Of a stretch of DNA of 64,000 nt, positions 29,773-55,988 are shown piece after piece. The notes under the pieces are model-generated. The model ran no database searches and was not told the origin of the DNA. It saw only the letters and a list, made by a program, of their open reading frames with translations. The stretch spans positions 172,001-236,000 of the forward strand of contig JAXDDX010000001.1 of the NCBI GenBank assembly GCA_034670405.1, read 5' to 3'. Numbering within the stretch: the stretch's first letter is position 1; the number at the start of each line of letters is the position of its first letter. The position numbers were made by a program, and so were the translations under genes. The stretch comes from Hoplostethus atlanticus. Lineage: Eukaryota; Chordata; Actinopteri; Trachichthyiformes; Trachichthyidae.

Positions 29773-32594
29773 TGAGGGATTAAAAATAACTGGTACCAGA
29801 TCCATAGCCCGAGGCATTACTGTAAGATAAATATTTCATACTGTTACACAACCTCCATAGGCATAGATAGCTTCTAGCTAGCAGACCACAGTGCAACTGC
29901 TTGTGTTGGGCCGTTCCTGACTGGTGGGAGTACAGCCTTTATAGCAGCGCTGTTATTGTTCCCATCCCTCAACATGCACCAAAATGATGCAAGGTCTTTC
30001 AGGCTGTGGGGAAATCCATTACACCCAGTGTATAAAACCTTAGGACCACCACAGTCTGACCAGGCGGACCCAGGTGAAAGCTGTGATTCCTGATGATTTC
30101 ACTTTGTTTCGTGAAGCTGAGATGAAGGAGAGAAGACGAGATAAATAAGGATTTTAAAGCCTTAAGACAATTATAACATGGAGACATCGAGCACAAAGGA
30201 AGTGGAACTCAATATTGGCAAGGTGATGGTACTATTTTGTACACTCTGCATTAGTTGCACAAGAACTTTTGTGAGTGTAGTTTTGTTGTCTAGGTACAGT
30301 TACTTCTACACCAGTGACATAAATATGGTACAATGAGAGTCATCCTAGTGTACAGAGGTACGCACACACACGTGTTTATATAACTGTACTTGTGAAGACT
30401 ACATACATTCATACCCAAACTCCTCACCCTGAACTAACCCCTTGTAAGTGAGGATTAGAAAAATGTCCTCACTTTCGACGATTTTCCTCATCCTTCCAAA
30501 CTTGTGAGGAGATTTGGTCCCCACAAGTACAAGAACACGAACACACGTCTCAAATTTACTGATGACGAATTTCAGAGAAGGCACAGTCATACGGCCCTTC
30601 ATGTAATTCCCACGTAGGACAATGGGTACCCAGCAGAGCCTGCCTAAATTAGCCCGCACTCTCGTTGGCCTTGCATCGTCTTCCTGTCCAGAGCTGTGAG
30701 CAAGCAGCAACCCTGGAGGAAGGGCAAGAGATCGTGGGAACTGGCGTGTCACTGCAGCTTTGGCCGCGTCCCGGTGAAAGCTCCTTCCAGAGAACAACAT
30801 GACAAACTCTGAAAGCACCGAAGGGGAAGAAGAATAAACCCAAGAGGAAACTGGAGAACAATGAAGACATGGATGTTACACTGCTGTTCGGCCAGCTCGG
30901 GCTAGGTTTGGGTGGGAACCCAAAGGCCGGTTCTACTGTAGTCGCAGCCCGGTTATCCAAACTCATTGACAAAAACAAGCCCCAGTTCCCACGTTGACCT
31001 TTCCCACGCCGCCGCACATATTGTATTAATACTACTCGGAGCATTTCCCTTCTGATTTGGATAAGAAAGAAAAGAAAATACACTGGATGTTTGTCTTTCC
31101 TTATCTCGACGAACGTGTTTTGGTTGTTGTTATTTTGAACTGGGTCCTTTCTTTATTCATGCCTTTCATTCGGAGATTTCAATGAGTGTGTTGGTACCTG
31201 AGGTGGTGACCTCAGTTTCCCAAAAAGAATCAAAGCCTTAAAGGGAAGGTTCTGGATTTTTTTCAGAAGCCTCTCCTCCCAAACCAAGCCCTCTCTTAGG
31301 CCAGCAAAAAAAAAATCACCATTGTGATTTTGTTTTTGAGAAACTTCCAGCAGCCTCCAGGTAACATTTCTCTCTCAAAATCACATTCAAGTCCTTCCAG
31401 ACGGTTGTGTTACCTGTTAGTACTACTTAAATTAATTAAAGGGAATAGGTTACAGTTTCATAAATGCCAACAGGCGTATTGCCAGTTTCTCCAAAACAAA
31501 CGTGACAGCCGTTATTTAGGGACGTTAGTAATTGAATCCTATTCCAGGGGCCTTCCACACAACAGATAAACAACCTGTCCCTGCATCACCTGCACTGAAA
31601 AGTTGACAATGCAATGACAAAACATAAAAACCAGCTTCACCAGTCCATGAAAGGAGGAGAGCATATGGACGTACGGCCCCTCCAGCGTGGCCGAACGCTT
31701 CCGAGCTCCGCGTTGTGATTCTCCCCAGTGTTCTTTTAATCTCGCTGACAAAGCCACTTGCAGGAAGCTATGCCAGATATGTCCGGCCTGTCACGGCCTT
31801 CCCAGCAAAGGCAGTAAGTGAAGAATAACACTGTTTCACCAGACAATCGCCAATCGCCACAAACAAGGCCAAACTGAACAACAGAGGGTTTAACCAAGAC
31901 CACGGTTGTGCCGACTCCAGGGAATTCTTTCCATACTTCCCTTATGGTGAGTCACCCTACGCCTGACTGAGCTTGGGCAAAACAAGGACCAGACGCGGGG
32001 CATACTCAAAAATACATTTCTTGGTTGGACTATTGTTTAACAGTCCAGGAGCATATTTCAGCTCAATTAAACTGCTAAATGTAATAAAAGTTCTATTATA
32101 ATAATCATTTTCACATGTTAGGAGAACAGTAGGCCCACGCTGAGGACCCATGAGGCATAGTATCCACCGTCACTAGTTTCAGTTCCTGGTGGTTTCTATC
32201 GTTTCATCTTCTAGTATGGGGAAATTTCAAAACGGCTACTTTGATCCCAGCTTTCATTCCCTCCTCATGCAACTTCATACTGAACCATGTTTGGAAATGT
32301 GGGGGGTCCCTGGGGAGAATCTTTTTCCGACAGGGTCCCCAGCCTACTGCGTAGCTATTTGGGCCCCTTGGCATGGAAACATTTGAGAGCCTGTCTCAAG
32401 TCATGGATGACCTATTTATCTATTTTCTGCCTGTTCCAGAGGGTTGTGTACATTTTGAGAACTTCATTTCTGTTCACTATGGTTCATTTCAATAAGGATC
32501 TGTCCTAAAACTCACTGGTCATGTCTGACCTCTGCAACAGCCATTGCATCCTGCGTAAGTGTCTTTGAGCTGAACCTCTAACTGCTCACTAACC

Positions 32595-32650
32595 CTGACC
32601 TTGTAAATCTCTTTGGATAAGGGCATTAGCTAAATGCCTAAATGTGAATG
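32595..32650 (+). repeat. SINE/LINE 3' tail fragment
   Basis: TTGTAAATCTCTTTGGATAA then GGGCATTAGCTAAATGCCTA is a diverged copy of the tail described at 691-710. Confidence 0.6.
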
Positions 32651-34054
32651 TCCTGAGAGCAGCTGGACCAGTGGTAAAAGACCCTGCAATAACGGTTGAA
32701 CCCGTTTCAATGGAAAGAAACAAAAAGGTCCTCCAAGGAACAGATGAGCTGGGAGCACAACACAAGTGAGTCTTGGGCACAATGAGTTTCAGACTTCCTT
32801 GTGTCTGCAGATGAGGTCAGCTTTGTTTAGGAATACCATTCCCTCATCCAGCACCCTTCCCATGGCCTCTACATATTTCCAAGCATTACTCCTAAATATG
32901 GCAACAATACTCTGGCAACGTCTTCGGAGGCATTTTTAAGCAGTGCAGATGCACAACAATGCACTGTATTTATCACTTAACCCTGTAGCTGTTGGGAACA
33001 CATTCTCATGGCAAGGTAAAAACCTGGCAAATAATTATTGGTTTGTTTCAACATGCCTGGAGCACCGGCTGGGTGTGGTTTGCCACTTAGGACAATGAAT
33101 GCCAGGAAGATCAAACAGGAAAGTTTCTCAAAGTAATATACCTTTCTGTGATTGACAACTTACCTGACACCACCTGCGCTGTCCCACCCATCGAATACTA
33201 GGAGTAGGTGAAAATGTAAAGAATTACAAAGGGAATCTGTGTTGCAGATGGAACCAGCAACTGGTGGACAGGAGGAGAAAGTTTGTTTTCCACGTCATGA
33301 AGCTTCCCAGAAATGCATCGTTCCTCATTTTATTGCACTGAGATCAAATAAGCTAAAATGTAAATGGGACTGCCTCTGTTCTGCTGTGGTGCCAACATCT
33401 CTGGTGTGAGGGAGACCCCTAGTGTCCTGTCTAGGGCACTGTCAGTTGCTGTACTGCAGTGGTTGAGTCCTCAGTGAAATAAGGAAGAGACAAAATTATT
33501 TCTTTCATTAGAGAGAGAAAGTCCAGTGAGAAGGACATTTAAGGATGATTGTTTTCACCATCCTGGCCTAATACACAGGGGATGGATGAATGTCTACCTA
33601 TAGTGTTTAATAGAAATAAATACTGTTCAGTAGTTTTAAACATTCACCCAATAATTGGCCAGTGCTGCTGCAGTCACATCTGGTGTCTTGTTATATACTT
33701 AATGTTCGAATTAATAAATGTTTGTTGCTAGCAGCAAAATTCCACTAGATTTCATTCTGTTGAAATGTAGTTAGAGAATATCACTCCAATGTTAGGGAGT
33801 AGGTTGTTTTGAATTGATTGGTCAGGTTTTTACCTTGACAAGGAATGAGAATATGTTCCCAAGAGCTACAGTGGCTGAAAATACTATCAAATTAAAGCTG
33901 ACAGTCGGCACTTTAACCTCATAATCACAGTTACATTTCATATCCACAGTAATAAGAGGATGGGGCCAAAACAAACAATACATCAATGTCCAAAACCTTT
34001 GAAGCTCAGTCTAGTATCCACACCACCATAATCAGATGGAATAAATGACACTCG

Positions 34055-34337
34055 GTTAACAAAACGTGAAACCTTTATTTAAGATTTCTTCTTTTTTACA
34101 AAATACGCAAAGAACAGTTGGAATGCTCGTTGGTAAATGGACCCAAAGTGCGTCGTCATGATTGGTTGATGTGATGCTGTTCTGGCGCTTTAAGAGGTCA
34201 GCCGCTGCCATTGGATAGCCCAAAGCCCCATCTCCAGGACCACAGGGCTGGCAGTGATGACATGGTGGCCTGGACAATTTCCCAACCCACCCCCCCCCAC
34301 CCCCCAGTCCTGTTTCCCTGTTCCCTCCAGTAGTGCT
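34055..34337 (-). other. ppib: ppib 3' UTR with poly(A) signal
   Basis: A minus-strand AATAAA (TTTATT at 34074-34079) lies about 260 bases past the stop codon, with the transcript end expected near 34055. The UTR contains a C/G homopolymer stretch near 34290-34310. Confidence 0.65.
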
Positions 34338-37647
<3,310 letters not shown>

Positions 37648-37900
37648 CCTTCTCTCGCAGATCCGAACCATTAACAAGAAAAAGGAGCAGTCAAAACGGC
37701 CTATTTATCTTGCTACCTTTATACGTGCCGGGAAGGGGTCGGGTGTCCGGGGTGGAGACTGCAGCGACGGCCGGTCTGGGCTGCAGTCTGCTGTGGAAAC
37801 ACGAAGCACCAAGGCGTGGTTTTCATGGAGCTAACAGACGCATATTACTAGGATTGGTTCATACGTGGGAGCGTATAGCCCAATCAGATGTATACGCGTA
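37648..37900 (-). promoter_or_regulatory. ppib: ppib promoter region
   Basis: Upstream of the ATG there are two CCAAT boxes in opposite orientation (ATTGG at 37853-37857, CCAAT at 37880-37884), with an ACGTGGGAG string between them. A GC-rich stretch lies at 37725-37790. ER-stress elements are known in cyclophilin B promoters, but the canonical CCAAT-N9-CCACG spacing was not found here. Confidence 0.4.
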
Positions 37901-38039
37901 ATGCAGTTTTGATGAACTCGAGATCCCGTCAAGAAGAGCTTCTATAAAACCTCCTCGATAAAGACCCAGCCTGACACCCCAGCCCTCAACACAATCTAAA
38001 CTATATACCACGGGTTCTCAAACCTTTTGATAAAGACTG

Positions 38040-38256
38040 TCTGAACATCTAATTGTATGGTGTGTTTGACCATGTGCTGCTCTGGGGTTTTATTGTATTA
38101 TTTTTTACTTAATTTTATTTGTCTTTTATTTATCTTTATCTCCATTTTTGTTTCTCTGCTGTGTATTTCATGCTGTTTTTAATCTTAATGTAAAAAAACA
38201 CGATACCTTGTAGCAAATGTGCTATTGAAATAAAGTTTGATTAATTGATTGACCCG
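38040..38256 (+). repeat. LINE 3'-end-like sequence with AATAAAG and GATT tail
   Basis: A T-rich block ends TGCTATTGAAATAAAGTTTG then ATTAATTGATTGA, typical of retroelement 3' ends in fish. No coding part is attached. It could instead be an unrelated 3' UTR remnant. Confidence 0.4.
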
Positions 38257-38789
38257 ACCGACCCCCATCTTAAATTTTTGTCACCAGGTAAAATTTGGTA
38301 CAGAACTGGACAACTGTTCATACTGTAGGTGGGGTGACAATAGAGGAGAGAGTTACATATATTTCTATAACTCTCTCACTGTCCCAACTTCAAATGAATC
38401 AAATAATGAAATTAAATTGCTACTCATTTAGCTGGAAACCATCTCTAGGACCCCAGACCCCATTTTGGCAACCACAGTTAGGCTTTATGGGTTTGTACTC
38501 TCAATACCTACAAGCGAGAAAACAGAACTTGCCAACCATCTGTTCCCACACAAACATTGGCCAACATCCTCTGAACTTGTTTTTACTTCATCTTTCAAGT
38601 AGGTGGCATAAACTCCAATCATCACATTCAATTAATTTGATTGCTCAGAATAGTTACTAGTAAGTACCAGTGCTTATTTTAACTAGTCTCAGGAATGAAT
38701 GTTAAAGCTGTTTGCCATAGTACTTTCAACCTCCCCAACATCAACAAAGATGTACACCAGTCCACACCACCACAACAGAGCCAAATGGT

Positions 38790-40595
38790 GCTCGTCATAT
38801 ACATTTTAATGACAAACTACAAGGAAATGAAACTTGTTGACAGTTACAACTGTTAAAAACACAAAATAAAAATAAGTAAACTTGAAATAGATTGTACTTG
38901 CTAATAAAAAAAATCTAACGGGGATTCAGACATAAGGCTACATTCACCTTTGCAGATGCCTCTTCTAGGACACCTGCCACTTCCTAGTGCAAATAATCCA
39001 TTCTGCTAATGCTATACATTTGTATTTTTGCATTAAGACTCCATTATTGCATGCCTTCAGTGGCCATTTGAGGTATACAAACACAGTTCCAACAGAAACA
39101 AACATCTAACTTGATGTGGTCATTTGCAAGTAAGTTCACTTTTCCTTTGCCAGAAAAAAGCAACCTGGGAAAAAGCTTCATTTATCTATATGCTAGTACA
39201 ACAATACCACGTGAGTCAGGAAGCTTGCATCATTTCCCAATAGAATAGATAGTTACACAATTTAATGGTTTCCCAGCCAATTGTGTGTTATATAATCACA
39301 TTTTAGAAGTAAGGGTAAAGCAATGATTGAAAAACAAAAACAAATGTGGAACAAGAATAGTACAAACCAACAAACAGAGGGCAGTAGCCCTGCTAGGGTA
39401 TGATCTACCCCTCACTGATAACAGGTGAATTAGCTGGCAACAGACTGTTAACTAAGCTTTACTGCATAACGCGTCTGTCCGATCTCCTCCAAAACGTTTA
39501 GTCTTAGATTTTAAAGTTCCTAAATTAATCAGAAAATTGTATTTTATATTTTTATTTTATTTTATTTCATTATCCAAAACAAAAAAAAAAGAAGCTTTGA
39601 ACAACTGGGCAAGGAATCCACAATGTAGAGCAACAGTGATTATAAAGACACTTGGCTGTTTGTGCTATGAAGACCTCTCAAACTAAAAAGTGTTTAGGAA
39701 AACAGTCTTCATTAGTAGTTTTCTTACTCACTAGTATTCTTATCCTCCCAAAATAGATTAAAAGAAAAAACAAAACATGAAAAGTACAAGTACATTTAGA
39801 TGAGTTATTCTGTTGAAATAAGAGTCTGAAAATCTGAGAAGTTTGATACCCGTGTGTGAATTGTTCAATGTCTTCCTAGTTCTTCTGACCTTTCTACTGA
39901 CTATTTCATATTAATGCACCAAAAGATGTAGACGGTAACAGATCCACCCCCCTACCCCCCTCCCAAAAAAAACCCAAAACCAATTGCATTATTATTATAG
40001 ATTAACATTAATAATACCACTTAGATTCTACATTGGTTAAGATTTAGAGGGGTAATATGTTCAACGTTCATCAGTTTCCAATCAAACTGAATTGTTTCAT
40101 GAGATATATTTTCCATTTCAGAAGCATTATTGATGAAATATTTTAATTTTAATTTTGGCTTCGAAATATTAGTAGAACATTTAACTTTTTTTTTTTTAAA
40201 TGTAATTTAATTTTTTCAAGGCACTGCATATTAAAGATATGCAAGTCATAGTGAATCAGGTGAGCCAAAAAAACTCTTTGGAGTTTGTGAAGATCTGAAC
40301 TGGGTCCACTGCATAGCTTCTGGCCGTCATACAGTCCAGTCAGACCCAGACAGGAAGGGGTCAAAGCAGGCTGGAAGTGTCATGAGGCAGGAGTTAAAAC
40401 TGTAGCAGCCAATCACATTCTTAAACTCATTGGAACAAGCTTTGGGAAGGAAGACACAGAACCTGGACTGGACGGGTCCAGAACCCAGGACTCCACCCCA
40501 AGTACCAAAGCTACAGTACAAACCTCACTGGGGGGAGGAGTGTATTTTCAGCACACCCCATCCACTCCGTTCTGAGTATGGGATTTAACCAAACC
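38790..40595 (-). other. adpgk: Probable adpgk 3' UTR
   Basis: About 1.8 kb of AT-rich sequence with no gene lies after the adpgk stop. An ATTAAA-type signal in reverse (TTTAAT near 38803) and several TTTATT strings near 39550 could serve as poly(A) signals. Which one is used cannot be told from the sequence. Confidence 0.4.
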
Positions 40596-44353
<3,758 letters not shown>

Positions 44354-44369
44354 GATGCTCCCACACACT

Positions 44370-45330
44370 CCTGCAAGACCTTCGAAAGATCAGTATTGAT
44401 CAGTATTTGTGTACATAGACGACTCTCTACCACAGTCAGAATGCAGACAACTGACTCACACATCAACAACCTCACTGCATCATACTGGCCTACCAGCTAC
44501 ACAGCTGTCCTAAGGTATATATACATACACACACACACACAGATTAAAATGTCCAATCTGGAGCTACTGCACAGAAAATGACTTGGTTAACATTGTGAAG
44601 TAGACTGTGAGGGCACCCAGGAGTAGTTTCTGTTATATAAGGATATATTTTCTAGTTCAAACAAACAAAACGCACGCATGAGTGGTACCCAGAATGTTTC
44701 AAGTTTTATATCCAAGTGAGCTTTATTCTGTAATAGTATTATAAAAGGTGTAGACCACAACACGTACACTTTTCTGCAGAAAATCCCCATGAGTGATAGT
44801 CCCCTTTAAATCGCCCTCATGCTGTTCCCTTCCATTGCCACTACTCACGTACATTGGGGTACTTCATGGTACAGTATATAGTGTAATGTTACAGCTAACG
44901 TGGAAGCCCAGGACTGGCTAGCTAGTCAATGAAGCAGTTCATGAAAGGTAATCTGCCTGTAGTAGCATTAGCCAGCTCGGTTTAGCGAGTAATCTAATTT
45001 AGAGTCAATCACTGCAAGCGAAGACTTGCTCTAACGTTACCTAAGCTAGTTTATGTTAAAAGCTAGCCAGTATTAAAGTAACCAGGTAACTAAGCTAGTC
45101 AGCAGCACGTACCGGGCTGTAGGCTCCAAGCTCGGCAGTCAAGAAGGCGAGTCTTTCCTGGTATTTAGCAGCACCAGCCTTTAGATAACTGAGAACTGCT
45201 GGTGATAAAAAATCGGTGTCGAATTCAAGCCATTGAAGGAGCAATGATTGGAAATACAGCCAGTCGGAATCAGCCGAAAGGAGTACCGACTTCCGCCTGC
45301 TGCTTCGCGCATGCGCGAAGCAAACTGCTA
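44370..45330 (-). promoter_or_regulatory. adpgk: adpgk 5' UTR exon and promoter region
   Basis: The 5' end of the ATG exon is set by an acceptor just upstream (ends CTTGCAG). A GTACGT donor lies at 45112-45107 on the minus strand after CTACAGCCCG, so a non-coding first exon ends at 45113. The start site is probably in the CpG-containing sequence near 45200-45320 (TTCGCGCATGCGCGAAGC at about 45304-45321 is a near-palindrome containing the NRF1-like GCGCATGCGC). Confidence 0.5.
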
Positions 45331-45339
45331 GCTTAAGCT

Positions 45340-47690
45340 GCTGTTAGCCCTCCACCACTCATTCATTTATTTATTTCCTCTTCTGCTTTTCTTTTCTCAC
45401 CTTCAACGTCTCAAATGTAAGAGTGTTGATTTCCCGCTGTACAGCAAAGTTGATAAGGATGGTTCAGTTCACACAAGATGACTCCTTCCTCTTTATTATA
45501 ATTTCATTGCAACAAAACCATCAAAAGGAAAGCTGCAAGTATCTACAGGATATGCCAATGAGAAATACATCACCTTTAATCACCTCCTGATCACCTTTCG
45601 TGAAACAGTCCTAGAAAGTTTTGTCCCACTAACCCACTGTCTGAGTTTATATAAAATTAACCAAAATATCTTTCAAAGTAACCACTGCTCCTTGGTCCTA
45701 CATTAATACAAGTAGTAAGTTATCAATAAAATATAAGGAAATTATGTTCTTAAAAAGTTTGAAGCAGCACCCATAGATTCGCTATATTTATGGTATTTTA
45801 CTTTTATTCTTGAGGTTTTCTCCATATGACAATAGTTATGTCTGGTGGCCAAATTGCTTTAAAAAGTTTAACTCTTTGTAATAAATTCAACTTAACAATA
45901 AACAATAAATTTAACCTTTCAATCTGAAACAAACACGCTTCTAGCTGTTTTCAGCTTCCTGGACACATTTTGCCCAGGAAATGTACTTTTCTAGCTTTAA
46001 TTTCCTTTACTTGCTCAAAGTGAACAGAACAGCCCTGGTCTGGTAATAAACCAAAAAGCCCAGGGCCTTAAAAACCAAGTGAACAAATCAGTTCACTTAA
46101 GAGACATAATTCAAGACGTTTTCTCCTGCAGGCAAAGGTGTCTGAATTTTCAGCTTGAACTGCTTGTCAGTACTTGTGAAGTATTTTGCCCCGGGCTGCT
46201 GTGAGGTGTGGTGGCTACGGAGAAAGGATGCCCTATTTGTATGCCTAAATATGAAGGCATTCATTCCAAAACAATATCACTTAACCGTTCAAATTCAGAT
46301 GGTTCCACCCTTTATTTTCTGTATTTTGTAGATAAGGATATGAGCAAATGTAGGACTTAAGAGTTATGCTTTCATGTTAGAACTCCTTTTATGATAGAGG
46401 ATGTTACTTTTTTCAAATGGTGGATATCTCATCTCTTCTGACCTGAAATAACTTGAAGTTTCCCCTCAAACTAAGTGCTGCACCATTTGAAATCATTACT
46501 CATGTTACAAAATGATTGCTGGCGTGAAAGGATAATTTCTTAGCAATCTTAAGACTTCCACTTGAAACGGTTCTAGGGGATTTCATGAACTGGTAATTCC
46601 TGTATGGACAAGACCTTGAATCTGTCCTGCTGCACGTAGATTTAGATTTTAAACTCATTCATTCAAATAGAGCGAGGTTGTTGAGTTAACACATATCACT
46701 CATTCTCTATAGACTTTTCTATTCATGACTATCATATTATTAGGTTATTTGTCAATATAAAAACTTAATTTGATGTTACCTGCTTGGGAACTCATGAACT
46801 AAAGAATGAATGAACGCATGATGTATTTTGGCATTTGGATTCCCGGATCCTAATGCTCTCAAAGAAGAACCTTTTGTTTTGTAGTGTGGCATTCCTCCTA
46901 GACAACCTTGTGATTTGCCTGGAGAAGTGACTCTGTACGCCACCGTCTCCCAAAGATTTCACCCACTTTTCATCATTCTCAAATCTAATAACGTTGATTT
47001 GAAAGGGATGGGTTTAAAAGGGACGCTTCACACAAGATGAGTCAAGTTCTCTTATTTATTATAACTTCAAACAAACCTATCAAAAGGAAAGTACATCTAT
47101 TTGCCAGTGCCAAATACATTTAGTTACACAGGAAAATTGCTTCAACGTTGGCCTCCACACCCGTATTTGGCATGTGAGAGGTTTAAGGCTTGGCTGTAAG
47201 GGACATAATAGTGAGGATGTGAGAAACTGCACGCACTTGCTCAATGCAAACACTTCATGACCTCCTTTTGTGAAACATTCCTGTAAAGTATGGTCCCGCT
47301 TCTCTGGAGTTCATATCATACTGCTCATACTGTGACAAACTCAACATGTAAACAACATCTTTAAAAGTAACCGCTGTCTGTCCCTTGGCTAAACTCCCAT
47401 ATTGCCCCTCTATCTTAAAATGAAATCCAAAACTATTAAGTTCTCACTAAAATGAATAAAAGACATCAGTACCTTACTCATACTGACACATCTTTTCACA
47501 GTGTTGCTGATTAAAAACAGTTTTCAAGCTTTCACTAAAGCTGATGGACATCTTCGCTTTTCGTCTCCAACAATGTCGCTATAAAGTTACTGTAGCAAAC
47601 TATCTCTGATCTTCTGGCTAAAAAACAACATTGCTATGAGCTAGACGAGCGACTATGACTAGCTCTGCAAAATAGATGTACGACTTTCAA
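45340..47690. repeat. Intergenic region between adpgk and snx22 with a diverged direct duplication
   Basis: Block A (about 45455-45730) and block B (about 47025-47400) share TTCACACAAGATGA, TTTATTATAA, ATCAAAAGGAAAG, CAAATACAT or GAAATACAT, GTGAAACA, AAAGT...GTCCC and AAAGTAACC in the same order and orientation. Both start with a minus-strand AATAAA (TTTATT), so they may be duplicated 3' UTR ends. No coding exon was found in between. Confidence 0.6.
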
Positions 47691-47734
47691 GCTACACTTT
47701 GGTATTTGGCCTCAACATCAGATTTTCAAAGTGC

Positions 47735-47885
47735 TGTAATATGGCAGAACGGCATTCCTGTAACAATGCCTTGATTATGGGTTTGATTCCCACTGGGACC
47801 ACCCATACAAAAACATGTAGGCTAACATACATGGTTCTGTAAGACATTTTGGATAAAAGCATCCACCAAACGTCATATTGTAGGT
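47735..47885 (+). mobile_element. tRNA-derived SINE with L2-like tail
   Basis: The box-B-like GGGTTTGATTCCCACTGGGA, then ACCACCCATACAAAAA and the tail ACATTTTGGATAAAAGCATC with CACCAAACGTCATAT form a short SINE within the probable snx22 3' UTR region. Confidence 0.7.
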
Positions 47886-47999
47886 TCATCTGTTATATTA
47901 TTGTATGACGGTGCCTTTTCCATTCGTCAGTCCTTCCAGATTTGTATATTTCTAATGCACGTTCCATATTTGGATGCATAAAATCCTTTACTTTAAGCC

Positions 48000-53635
<5,636 letters not shown>

Positions 53636-54841
53636 AGGGAGGCTTTCTTGTACCAGCATCGGACGGTGTTATCTCGTCACCCAACCTGGCCGCATGTGGT
53701 CAGAAACCGAAAACGTTACCGGGAATAGTTTGCTCTGCGTCCAGGAACTGAAATGTGCTCGCTGCTGCTCTCCCGTCCCCCTGCGCTCCACCTACTAACT
53801 AATTGGCCACACCAAAGTGTCTCGGCGCATCCAGGACCATTAAAGGTGCAGTCCACGATTTGGGAGTAAAGGCTCCGCTGCACATCTGCACGCAGCCAGG
53901 AATTCTGTTCACACTTATGACTACCTGGACAAGTGTGCACGAGCGGGTTTGCAGGATATAAAAGCACAAATGACCATTCCACGTGACACGCACTTCACAT
54001 GTCACTCCTCTTCCAACATGTAGGTGATGTCGTGGTAAATATAAAGGTGGGTGGACTGTGACCTGTGAATCAGTCCAATATTATATTTTCACAAAAAACA
54101 TTAATTTATGTTTTTCTACAAAAAAAAGACCCTATCTTCATGTAACTTGCATCCATTTGATAACAGTTACTTTTATTTATACTCAGAATTTGTGTCTTAA
54201 AGGTTTACGTCAGAGGTGGGTGGGAGTAGGTCTTCTTGTCGAGGGACAACTCACCACTTTCAAATCCAGGTTCACTTCCCAATAGACTAGAAACACAAAG
54301 TAAAACACTGTAAATTCACGTGGATAAAAAAAGGATGTAAACCCTAACCATACAACTCAAAACTGTTAGCACATCCTCTCAAGCCCACTGACCAAAGACG
54401 GCTTCAACCCCCTCAGTCGGGAATACTCTGAGTTGTGGTTGTTATGTGGTTGTTACAGTTATGGTTATTCAGTTCACTTGCGTAGGCATCGAGGTGTGCT
54501 CTTGACATCCCTTGAAAAAAGGAAGTTATACCTGTGTCTTGTTATGAAAAGTAAATATCCCAAAATCAAATTAAAGTTTATTCCTGCAGAGGTTTGTCAC
54601 TCAGAGCAACACAGCTCAGCCAGTTCTCCTTCAGCAGAGCCTTTAAACCCATTTGAACATCATTTTCTGTGTTGAACCAGGATCACATGCTCTGCCTGTG
54701 ACCTGTGACCATGTGATTTATATCTTCCCATCTCTGCGCTGTTTTAATTTAAGCAGGCAGGAAAGCTTACTAAAGCGACTCTGTGCAAGGATGTGTGACC
54801 TTTACAGAGTCATCACAAGGTAAAAATATAATGGTCTAGTC

Positions 54842-54843
<2 letters not shown>

Positions 54844-54876
<33 letters not shown>
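54844..54876. repeat. TG dinucleotide microsatellite
   Basis: About 16 TG units. Confidence 0.92.
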
Positions 54877-54877
<1 letters not shown>

Positions 54878-55042
54878 GCGTCATCATGTTTTACTACTAA
54901 GTGAATCCTTGCCGTGCTCGTGTACTCTTTGTTTGAGAACTCACACTGTCAGCAAATCCAGACCATACACATTAACAACAAGGAAGTTAGTCTTGGCTTT
55001 GTAGCTGCCAGAATCGCAAGAGATGTTACTAGCCACTTTATT

Positions 55043-55044
<2 letters not shown>

Positions 55045-55075
<31 letters not shown>
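55045..55075. repeat. CA dinucleotide microsatellite
   Basis: About 15 CA units. Confidence 0.92.
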
Positions 55076-55076
<1 letters not shown>

Positions 55077-55935
55077 GTAACTTATTTTAGGGATTCAGTG
55101 AAATTGACTACGCTCTTTTTGTGCCCGTTGGATTGGATTAAAAAACATTGGACTCTTGCCGAAAATATTTCATGTCACTGTGAAAACCTCATATCTCCAA
55201 AGTGTCTTTTCTCCTTAGCAAACCTTTCAGGAGTTAAGAAAAGCAGCAGCTTTGTTTTGAGCTTGACCTCCATGCATTGTTTGAGTTTATCCAATGGGGT
55301 TTGAAAGGATTTTATAAACCCAAGGATGGTAGAATGTTCTCGACCCATAGGAGAACATGTAATACTGAAACTGAAGTGACAACAGTGGTTTGCAACACCA
55401 GAGACAACAGACTGGGCAGGGAAACAAGTATTTTAGAGCAAGGTGTTACTAGTGTGTTAAGACTCAAAACTTTTGAAGCTGTTTCTAGATTCATTGATCA
55501 GTTGGTTTCATTCACATAAAAACACTGCATGTTAGTTGTCTAACACTTTATAGCTTACATACATGTTTACATACGTATCATTGCAAACCTGAAGGGAAGT
55601 GGGTTTGGGTTTGAATTCTCACAATGTCTATTTTGAATTGTCTTCCAGTAAATGATCCCCCAGGAACTAATCTGACATGCTAGTTAGGAAAACAACCAAA
55701 AGTGAAAATTGAGATGAGATTGAGATGTCAGCATTTGTACTCCATCTGCCCAAGTTCATAACAACAGAAGAAGAATGAAAACCTGTGGTCTGGGGGAGTG
55801 TAATGCAATTTGTCAGAGCCAGTGTGTGCATGAAAGAAACCACTGTCCAGAGTATCCAGAGTAACTGCATTCATGAGCGCTCATCCCAGTGACTGAGTTA
55901 TTTACTGCCACCAAAACCTCAACTCGGACACATAT

Positions 55936-55937
<2 letters not shown>

Positions 55938-55986
<49 letters not shown>
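55938..55986. repeat. CA dinucleotide microsatellite
   Basis: About 24 CA units. Confidence 0.92.

Positions 55987-55988
<2 letters not shown>

Larger units (their letters stand above)
16855..34050. other. About 17 kb without an identifiable exon: oaz2 upstream/intron 1 and intergenic DNA
   Basis: I read both strands and found no conserved protein block. The first exon of oaz2 must lie upstream on the minus strand and may be in here. Named contents are listed separately: microsatellites, a 30-bp minisatellite, hAT-like ends, inverted repeat clusters, SINE pieces and one MITE. At 18716-18780 there are three copies of a short unit containing AAAAAACACYRTATTTCT. Around 30360-30560 lies a dispersed fish-type repeat containing TTTGGTCCCCACAAGTACAA. 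Around 28430-28667 is unassigned sequence that the MITE at 28671 interrupts. Confidence 0.6.

Noticed and set aside
30399-31083. Two overlapping minus-strand ORFs of about 140 codons
   Set aside because: They overlap a dispersed fish repeat (TTTGGTCCCCACAAGTACAA) and unrelated sequence, with no recognisable domain and no splice structure.
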